From an uncultured Bacilli bacterium (GTDB lineage Bacteria > Bacillota_I > Bacilli_A > RF39 > UBA660), in NCBI GenBank assembly GCA_934153655.1, contig CAKPFH010000025.1, forward strand, positions 1 through 19,686: a stretch of DNA of 19,686 nt, written 5' to 3'. The notes under the pieces are model-generated. The model had not been told where the DNA came from and ran no database searches. It was given only the letters and a program-made list of their open reading frames with translations. Positions 14,453 through 19,686 of the stretch are shown piece by piece; position 1 is the first letter of the stretch, and each line of letters begins with the position of its first letter. Position numbers and translations under genes: made by a program.

Positions 14453-14834
14453 AAATCTTGCCTTCCAATTCCTTAATAGATGTAAAATCACTAGAAAATG
14501 TCATTGATAAACTATCAGTTGAAGTATTTAAATTATCTAAACTATTAAAAGGACCATAAATACTTGTATCAACATAATAAATCATATAATATTTTCCATT
14601 ATCAAGTTTTAAACAAACAACATCACTATTATATTTAAAAGATATAATTGTATAATCTAAATCATTTATATTTATTTTTTCGTTATTTTTAGTTAATATT
14701 ACCTTGTTATTATAACTACTTTGAATTTTATAATCATCGTAAAGCTCATAATACCAATTTCTACTTGTACAACCAGTTATTAGAAAAAAAGAAAGTAAAA
14801 ATACAACAAGAGCTATCTTACTTCCATAAGTCAT
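14442..14834 (-). CDS. Unknown lipoprotein between nucleotidyltransferase and ligA
   Basis: This 130-residue protein has a lipoprotein signal: short basic start, hydrophobic helix (about 7-20) and lipobox LITGC with lipidated C22. The rest is a small Tyr/Asn/Asp-rich, probably beta, extracytoplasmic domain that I do not recognise. I chose the ATG at 14834: GGAG lies nine bases upstream. The in-frame TTG at 14855 would place that GGAG inside the coding region. The gene overlaps the nucleotidyltransferase end by 17 bp and the ligA start by 11 bp. In B. subtilis a different lipoprotein (YerH/CamS type) follows pcrA-ligA; this one is much shorter and in a different order, so I do not equate them. 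Confidence 0.75.
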   Translation of the reverse strand: MTYGSKIALVVFLLSFFLITGCTSRNWYYELYDDYKIQSSYNNKVILTKNNEKININDLDYTIISFKYNSDVVCLKLDNGKYYMIYYVDTSIYGPFNSLDNLNTSTDSLSMTFSSDFTSIKELEGKIYEK

Positions 14835-15723
14835 TTGGATATTCTCCTTTTTCAATTAATTTCTTAATTTCATTAACAACAAAGTCTTTATCTTCTTTAT
14901 AAGTAACACCTAACCATTTATCACTAGAATCTAATACATATACTTTTTTATCTTCATTTATTTCTTTAAAAACAACATCAGGAATTAAATACTCACATTT
15001 ATCTAAATTATTTTCATTTTCTACAAAGAAATCTTTAAGACCATTTTCAAGGGTTTTAAACATTGTATTTGTAAAACCAAAGAAATTCATTGAGACTAAA
15101 TCATTACCCTTAACTTCAAAACTATCTCGTCCGTCTAGGGGAGTTGCTATTATTTTATCGCCAACTTTTTCAATACTAGACTCAATTATATTAGTTAAAT
15201 AATGATTTTTTTCTTCACATACCCCTCTTTTAACACTTCCATTTTCAGTCATAGTATTTTTAACCTTGAAAGCTACCATTGAAAAGCAATTAGGATCATT
15301 TGAATTATCAAAGAACTCTTTTATTTTTAAATAAGCTTCTCTACCATAAAAATCATCTGAGTTAATCATAACAAAATTAGAATCTACATAATTTTTACAA
15401 GCAAGAATTGCATGAGCGGTTCCCCAAGGTTTAGTCCTAGTAGCTGGTATTTTAACAAAACTTGGAACATCTTCTAATTTTTGAAAAGCATACTCAACTT
15501 TTATTTTTCCTTCAATTCTTTTTCCAACTGTTTCTCTAAATATTTCATACATTTCTTCTTTAATAATAAAGACAACTTTGGAAAAACCAGCTCTTATTGC
15601 ATCATAGATTGAATAATCAATGATGAACTCACCATTTGGTCCTACTGGTTCAATTTGTTTTAACCCTCCAAATCTTGAACCCATACCAGCAGCAAGTATT
15701 ACTAATGTTAAATCTTTTTTCAT
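14818..15723 (-). CDS. Sugar-phosphate nucleotidyltransferase-like protein
   Basis: This 301-residue protein has the nucleotidyltransferase fold (GT-A like). The N-terminal signature LAAGMGSRFGGLKQ (residues 11-23) holds the nucleotide phosphates, followed by EPVGPNGEFIIDYSIYDA, the PWGTAHAIL block and VMINSDDFYG, whose Asp residues would bind the metal. It resembles glucose-1-phosphate uridylyl- or thymidylyltransferases but is a divergent type, and neither the sugar nor the nucleotide can be given. SD AAAGGTG lies in the last codons of pcrA, four bases separate the genes, and the 3' end overlaps the lipoprotein gene. It may supply an activated sugar or alcohol for cell-surface polymers. Confidence 0.85.
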   Translation of the reverse strand: MKKDLTLVILAAGMGSRFGGLKQIEPVGPNGEFIIDYSIYDAIRAGFSKVVFIIKEEMYEIFRETVGKRIEGKIKVEYAFQKLEDVPSFVKIPATRTKPWGTAHAILACKNYVDSNFVMINSDDFYGREAYLKIKEFFDNSNDPNCFSMVAFKVKNTMTENGSVKRGVCEEKNHYLTNIIESSIEKVGDKIIATPLDGRDSFEVKGNDLVSMNFFGFTNTMFKTLENGLKDFFVENENNLDKCEYLIPDVVFKEINEDKKVYVLDSSDKWLGVTYKEDKDFVVNEIKKLIEKGEYPNDLWK

Positions 15724-15727
15724 AAAA

Positions 15728-17875
15728 TCACACCTTTCTTAAACTTTTATGACTATAAATCAATGTTTTAATTCCATATGGTAATTTAAAGGCTATTTTA
15801 AGTAAAGTTTTCTTAGGATCTTTTTCATTTAAAATAATATTAGTAATTGTTCCCATACCAAATACTTCATGATAAACTAAGTCTCCTACTTTATAGTTCA
15901 TTTCACTATCACCATATTTACTTGCAACATCAATTTTTTCACTACTATCATTATAATCTATTTTTGTATTTTTTTCATCATATTTAACAACTTTTGACTC
16001 ATTTTCTAATAAATTAGCATCTATTTCATTAATAAACCTAGAAATCGGATAAACTTGTTCTGATCCATACATTAAACGCATTCTGGCATTTGATAAATAT
16101 AATTTTTTCTTGCATCTTGTAATTGCAACATAACAAAGTCTTCTTTCTTCTTCTAGTTCTTCTTCGCTAAACATAGAGTTTTGATGAGGAAATAATCCCT
16201 CTTCTAAACCAACTACAAAAACATAATCAAATTCAAGTCCTTTAACAGCATGAATAGTCATTAAACTAACAGCATTATTATCTTCTTTAAAATCGTTATT
16301 ATCAGTTATCAAACTAACATTAAGCAAAAAATCATCTAAAGAAACAACTCCCATTTCATCTTCAAAGGACTTAGCAACCGATTTAAATTCTTCTAAGTTT
16401 TCAAGACGAATATCTGCTTCTAAAGTTTTTTCATCAACTAATTCTTTTCTTAAACCTGATTTATCTAGGACCAAATCAATAAATTCAACTAAAGACATAG
16501 TATCTTTCATACTTTTTAATTCTTCAATCATATTTTTAAATACTAATTCTTTCCCTGAATCAATAGCATCATATAAACTTACATTAAATAAATAAGATTT
16601 ATCATACAAATTACTAATAGTTTTAGCACCTATTCCCCTTCTTGGAACATTAATAATTCTTTCTAAACTAACATTATCATTACTATTACAAATAAGTCTT
16701 AAATAAGCAAGCAAATTCTTTATTTCCATTCGGCTATAGAAATTAAGACCTCCAATTATTCTATATGGAATATTTGCTTTCATCAAACCATCTTCAAATA
16801 CCCGAGACTGAGCATTTGTACGATATAAAACAACTATATCACTTAAAGATACTAAATTATCTTTTAATTCTTTTATTTTATTAACAACATATTTTACTTC
16901 ATCAAGACCACTATTAGCCCGGTAATAAGTAATTTTATCACCTATTCCTAAATTAGAATATAAATTTTTAGATTTTCGATTTTTATTATTTTTAATAACT
17001 GAATTAGCAGCATCTAAAATAGTTTTAGAACTACGATAATTCTCTTCTAACTTAATAACTAAAGCATTTTTATAATCAGATTCAAAATTTAAAATATTTT
17101 TATAATTTGCTCCTCTAAAACCATAAATAGCTTGATCAGCATCACCAACACAACAAATATTTTTATATTTACTAGCTAACAATTTTGTTAATTTATATTG
17201 AGCTTCATTAGTATCTTGATACTCATCTATTAAAATATATTTATATCTTTCTTGATACATTAATAAAAGATCTTTTCTTTTCTCAAATAACTTAATTGGT
17301 AAAATTAATAAATCATCAAAATCAAGAGAATTATTTTTAATAAGTTCACTTTCATATTTTTTATACACCTCAAGTACTACTTTTTCAAATTCAGTTAAAG
17401 AAAAACTACTATATTTCTTACTATCAATAAGATCATTTTTAAGTTTACTAATTTGACTACGAATAGCTCGAGGATTAAATTTATCAGGATCAAGGTTTTT
17501 ATCTTTTAAGATTTTCTTAATAATCGTTAAAGTATCATCAGCATCAAAGATAACAAAATTCTTATCATAACCTAAATATTCATAATTTTCTTTAACTATT
17601 TTAAGACCAAAACTATGAAAAGTTGATATTTGCATAAATTTAGATGAAAAACCAACTAATTTAGATATTCTTTCTTTCATCTCACCAGCTGCTTTATTAG
17701 TAAAAGTAATAGCTAAGATATTATCAGGAGAAACTCCTAAACTAATTAAATAAGCAATACGAGTTGTAAGTACTTTCGTTTTCCCAGATCCAGCTCCTGC
17801 TAGAACTAATAAAGGTCCATCTATATGTTTAACAGCTTCAATTTGTTCTTTGTTTAAATTTTCTAATATGTCCAT
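15728..17875 (-). CDS. pcrA: ATP-dependent DNA helicase PcrA (UvrD/Rep family)
   Basis: This 715-residue SF1A helicase unwinds DNA 3' to 5' in replication, excision repair and removal of recombinase. All motifs are visible: Q motif LNKEQ, Walker A GAGSGKT (27-33), TFTNKAAGEMKERI, Walker B LIDEYQDTNEAQY, CVGDADQAIYGFRGA, LEENYRSS, VSLMTIHAVKGLEFDYVFV and EERRLCYVAITR. The C-terminal Tudor-like domain typical of PcrA is intact (YKVGDLVYHEVFGMGTI to the end); in B. subtilis it contacts RNA polymerase. I chose ATG 17875 after SD AGAGGTAATT rather than the in-frame start at 17923, which lies in the preceding terminator. First gene of the pcrA - nucleotidyltransferase - lipoprotein - ligA operon. 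Confidence 0.97.
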   Translation of the reverse strand: MDILENLNKEQIEAVKHIDGPLLVLAGAGSGKTKVLTTRIAYLISLGVSPDNILAITFTNKAAGEMKERISKLVGFSSKFMQISTFHSFGLKIVKENYEYLGYDKNFVIFDADDTLTIIKKILKDKNLDPDKFNPRAIRSQISKLKNDLIDSKKYSSFSLTEFEKVVLEVYKKYESELIKNNSLDFDDLLILPIKLFEKRKDLLLMYQERYKYILIDEYQDTNEAQYKLTKLLASKYKNICCVGDADQAIYGFRGANYKNILNFESDYKNALVIKLEENYRSSKTILDAANSVIKNNKNRKSKNLYSNLGIGDKITYYRANSGLDEVKYVVNKIKELKDNLVSLSDIVVLYRTNAQSRVFEDGLMKANIPYRIIGGLNFYSRMEIKNLLAYLRLICNSNDNVSLERIINVPRRGIGAKTISNLYDKSYLFNVSLYDAIDSGKELVFKNMIEELKSMKDTMSLVEFIDLVLDKSGLRKELVDEKTLEADIRLENLEEFKSVAKSFEDEMGVVSLDDFLLNVSLITDNNDFKEDNNAVSLMTIHAVKGLEFDYVFVVGLEEGLFPHQNSMFSEEELEEERRLCYVAITRCKKKLYLSNARMRLMYGSEQVYPISRFINEIDANLLENESKVVKYDEKNTKIDYNDSSEKIDVASKYGDSEMNYKVGDLVYHEVFGMGTITNIILNEKDPKKTLLKIAFKLPYGIKTLIYSHKSLRKV

Positions 17876-17891
17876 AATTACCTCTAAAGCA

Positions 17892-17920
17892 ATTATACTA
17901 TAAACAAGAAAAAAAAGGAA
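17892..17920 (-). promoter_or_regulatory. Candidate promoter of the pcrA operon
   Basis: A perfect TATAAT (17892-17897) lies 16 bp before the pcrA ATG. The best -35 at 17 bp spacing is TTCCTT (17915-17920), which is poor; TTGTTC at 20 bp is the alternative. Both fall in the terminator of the preceding gene. Confidence 0.45.
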
Positions 17921-17934
17921 CAATTTTTGTTCCT
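17909..17934 (-). terminator. Intrinsic terminator of the surface-protein gene
   Basis: A perfect 8-bp stem AGGAACAA/TTGTTCCT (17927-17934 with 17916-17923) with loop AAA is followed by a run of seven to eight T. It starts three bases past the stop codon. Confidence 0.9.
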
Positions 17935-17937
17935 AAA

Positions 17938-19686
17938 TTAATCTTTTAAAGCTATTGTAAACGGATCAGATTTAGTTCCTGTTCCTCCTGTTATAACGAT
18001 ATTTGATTTTAGATTAATTGAAGGGCGAGCACCATAGGCATTGGAAGGATAGTCGTGGTTGTAAACATTACCTTTGTGAACGTGCCAAACATGGTAAGAG
18101 ATATAAGGTGTTATTAACCACATATCACTTGAACTATCATAACCTTCACCTTGTTGACTGGCAAACATTTCTCCACATCTTGGTAATCCTACATAACCTG
18201 CATTCCAAACACTTGTTGTTTTTACACAGTTTTTGGTTGTTTCAGTGGTATTATTTGTATTACATAAAGAATTTTTATAATTTGGAACATCATCAGTTTG
18301 TTTTATATAATATGTTCCTTTATCTAACATACTTTTTGATGCTAAACTATTATACCATGTATTATTCAAATAATAATCCCAGTAATCGTCACTTGTTCCG
18401 TTTCCATAAGTTGTACTTGTACTAAACTTTTTAGTTAAAGTAGTTGTACCATTTTTTATATAATCATTTTTATTTAATTTAGTTTTTCCATCTTCAATAC
18501 CTACTATTCTATATAGTTCTTTGGTCGAAATATCTCCATCTTCATCGAATACTACATACTCACCTGCTATTCTGGTATTTAATAAAGTAGTATTTAGAGT
18601 TGATTGCTCTTTATCTCCTGATATTGTATATGGATCATCATTGGTTCCGGATCCACCTGAAAGTTGAATATTTGATTTTAGATATATTGACGGGCGAACA
18701 CCAACAGCATTGGAAGGAATGCTGTCGTCACCGACACCATAGAGGTTAACGTGCCAAACATAAGAAGAGCTATATGGATTTAACAAATACCAATAATAAC
18801 CTATATTTAAATAACCTTGTGTGTAACCATATGTTAAACCACTATTTTTATAACTCATATAATATTCATAACTATTTAATAATCCTACTGGTGTGTTTTT
18901 ACCTATGGTTGAATTATTTATTAAATTTGTTTCGGGTAATTTAATACTTATATAATTCCAACTACCTGCATTAGAACTAGTTATATTCCAAGTACTATCT
19001 TCTACTATTATATTTTCATGATTATATAAAGTATCTAAAAAATCTTCATTTAACCATTGATACATGTATGAACCTGTATATGATGCATCATCTTTTTTTG
19101 ATATATCATAAAAATTAACATCACTTCCATAGGAAATATTTGTAATTGCATCATCTGTTATCATTTTCATGGTTCCATCTGGATTAATGGCTGTTATTCG
19201 CCAAAGTTTACCTGAATACCAAACATAATTAAAGTTTATACAATCTTTTGTTCCTGATATATAAGTTATACCATCTTCTTCTACTTTGGTTTTACATGAT
19301 GTATCACTTGGATTATTAACGCTTTCTATGATAGCATTTTTGACTGGTACACTTAAAGTTGTATTTAATTTTAATTCTATTCCTTGTTCAAGAGGTATTG
19401 GATAGCCTGTTAAACCTCCTTGGGTACCCAGTTTAATTGTTATATCGTTTTGACCAGTATTGGCGAAAGTAAAACTAAATGATTTAGATGAAGTCATATC
19501 ACCTTCTACTATATCGTTTGTAAATGTTGTAGTTGATGTTACATTGAATAAAGATATACCTGATACTACTTCATAATACATTTTATATGCTATTTGATTG
19601 GTTAATTCGGTTGTTAAATTAACTGTTAAAGTAATACTACTTCCTTTTGGTATAGTAAAAGTATTATTCTCTTGATTTACTACTGT
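17938..19686 (-). CDS. Surface protein with two CTLD-like modules, 5' end missing
   Basis: The frame is open to the right edge, giving 582 codons without its N-terminus; the ATG at 19581 is internal, since 35 in-frame codons precede it. The first ~130 residues look like beta-sandwich (repeated Thr/Ser-rich strands, e.g. SFSFTFANTGQNDITIKLG). Two related modules follow: about 19245-18615 and 18590-17941. Each opens with a strand pair (LWRITAINPDGTMKMI; LYRIVGIEDGKTKL), has a central W/Y-rich part and ends in G(V/A)RPSI.LKSNI, then (S/T)GG(S/T)GT and DP(Y/F)TI. This resembles DUF6273-type, C-type-lectin-like domains common in gut Bacillota surface proteins; that assignment is from pattern only. 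Likely secreted ligand-binding protein. No C-terminal anchor motif is present. Confidence 0.82.
   Translation of the reverse strand, partial: TVVNQENNTFTIPKGSSITLTVNLTTELTNQIAYKMYYEVVSGISLFNVTSTTTFTNDIVEGDMTSSKSFSFTFANTGQNDITIKLGTQGGLTGYPIPLEQGIELKLNTTLSVPVKNAIIESVNNPSDTSCKTKVEEDGITYISGTKDCINFNYVWYSGKLWRITAINPDGTMKMITDDAITNISYGSDVNFYDISKKDDASYTGSYMYQWLNEDFLDTLYNHENIIVEDSTWNITSSNAGSWNYISIKLPETNLINNSTIGKNTPVGLLNSYEYYMSYKNSGLTYGYTQGYLNIGYYWYLLNPYSSSYVWHVNLYGVGDDSIPSNAVGVRPSIYLKSNIQLSGGSGTNDDPYTISGDKEQSTLNTTLLNTRIAGEYVVFDEDGDISTKELYRIVGIEDGKTKLNKNDYIKNGTTTLTKKFSTSTTYGNGTSDDYWDYYLNNTWYNSLASKSMLDKGTYYIKQTDDVPNYKNSLCNTNNTTETTKNCVKTTSVWNAGYVGLPRCGEMFASQQGEGYDSSSDMWLITPYISYHVWHVHKGNVYNHDYPSNAYGARPSINLKSNIVITGGTGTKSDPFTIALKD
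18022..18102 (-). other. Candidate variable patch in CTLD module 2
   Basis: It runs from the codon after TPY to the codons of GARP. The core of ten residues between WHV and PSNA is 18049-18078 (HKGNVYNHDY). Eight of the 18 codons from 18102 to 18049 end in C (ATC, TAC, CAC, CAC, TAC, AAC, CAC, GAC), unusual in this AT-rich gene. Confidence 0.45.
18697..18771 (-). other. Candidate variable patch in CTLD module 1
   Basis: It is the counterpart of the module 2 patch. Ten residues between WHV and PSNA are at 18718-18747 (NLYGVGDDSI). Eight of the 18 codons from 18771 end in C (AGC, CAC, AAC, CTC, GTC, GAC, GAC, AGC). The length equals that of module 2, so no gap is needed to align them. Confidence 0.45.

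Noticed and set aside
18018..18425. A 135-codon open frame on the plus strand across the surface-protein gene
   Set aside because: It is antisense to clearly coding sequence, its translation is biased to His, Leu and Tyr as expected for the complement of this gene, and it lacks an SD.
1..19686. Mycoplasma-type code (TGA as Trp), suggested by the low G+C
   Set aside because: Trp codons are TGG throughout and TGA ends several genes, for example at 7618, 10582 and 15728.
1..19686. CRISPR array, insertion sequence, rRNA or tRNA gene
   Set aside because: I saw no regularly spaced repeats, transposase-like frame, rRNA segment or tRNA cloverleaf. The GGTACC segment at 11394-11400 belongs to the T-box.

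Overview
The window looks like chromosome from a very AT-rich low-GC Gram-positive bacterium (Bacillota). By eye G+C is about 25-30 %. It uses the standard genetic code: Trp is TGG throughout, and TGA ends several genes. Shine-Dalgarno sites are mostly of the GGAGG type. A spoIIP gene points to a spore-forming lineage or one recently derived from spore formers. Operon structure, protein style and a CTLD-like surface protein would fit an uncultured gut Bacilli/Erysipelotrichia/RF39-type genome, but the genus cannot be fixed from this sequence.

Layout, left to right. (1) 1-2885, minus strand: a tight operon nusB - xseA - unknown 271-aa gene - xseB - start of another gene that leaves the window. 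Start and stop codons touch or overlap throughout. (2) 2928-4575: a two-gene plus-strand island, an unknown 138-aa protein and a calcineurin-like phosphoesterase. It is bounded by a divergent promoter pair with overlapping -35 boxes on the left and a bidirectional terminator on the right. (3) 4574-6639, minus: an endolysin-like M23 peptidase with an SH3 domain, a small membrane-anchored protein, and SpoIIP, the septal peptidoglycan hydrolase of engulfment. A SigE-like promoter sits just before spoIIP. (4) 6674-8028, minus: a two-gene cassette of an unknown 136-aa protein and a radical SAM protein. (5) 8082-11594, minus: a T-box leader with probable Val specifier GUA, an HD-domain phosphohydrolase and valS. 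(6) 11639-12334, minus: a BI-1/YccA-family membrane protein with its own promoter. (7) 12470-17897, minus: pcrA - nucleotidyltransferase - lipoprotein - ligA, a DNA-maintenance operon carrying two extra genes. (8) 17938 to the right edge, minus: a 5'-truncated surface protein with two tandem CTLD-like modules.

The most interesting signal is in region 8. The two modules each carry a ten-residue patch between identical WHV and PSNA flanks. In 9 of 13 differing codon columns around it the third base is shared and only bases 1 and 2 differ, mostly as NNC or NNT codons. The patches are also rich in C-ending codons, unlike the rest of this AT-rich gene. That pattern is what adenine mutagenesis of AAC/AAT template codons by a diversity-generating retroelement would leave. 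No reverse transcriptase or template repeat is in the window, so this remains a hypothesis. A second theme is compaction: at least four intrinsic terminators have the stop codon of their gene inside the hairpin stem.
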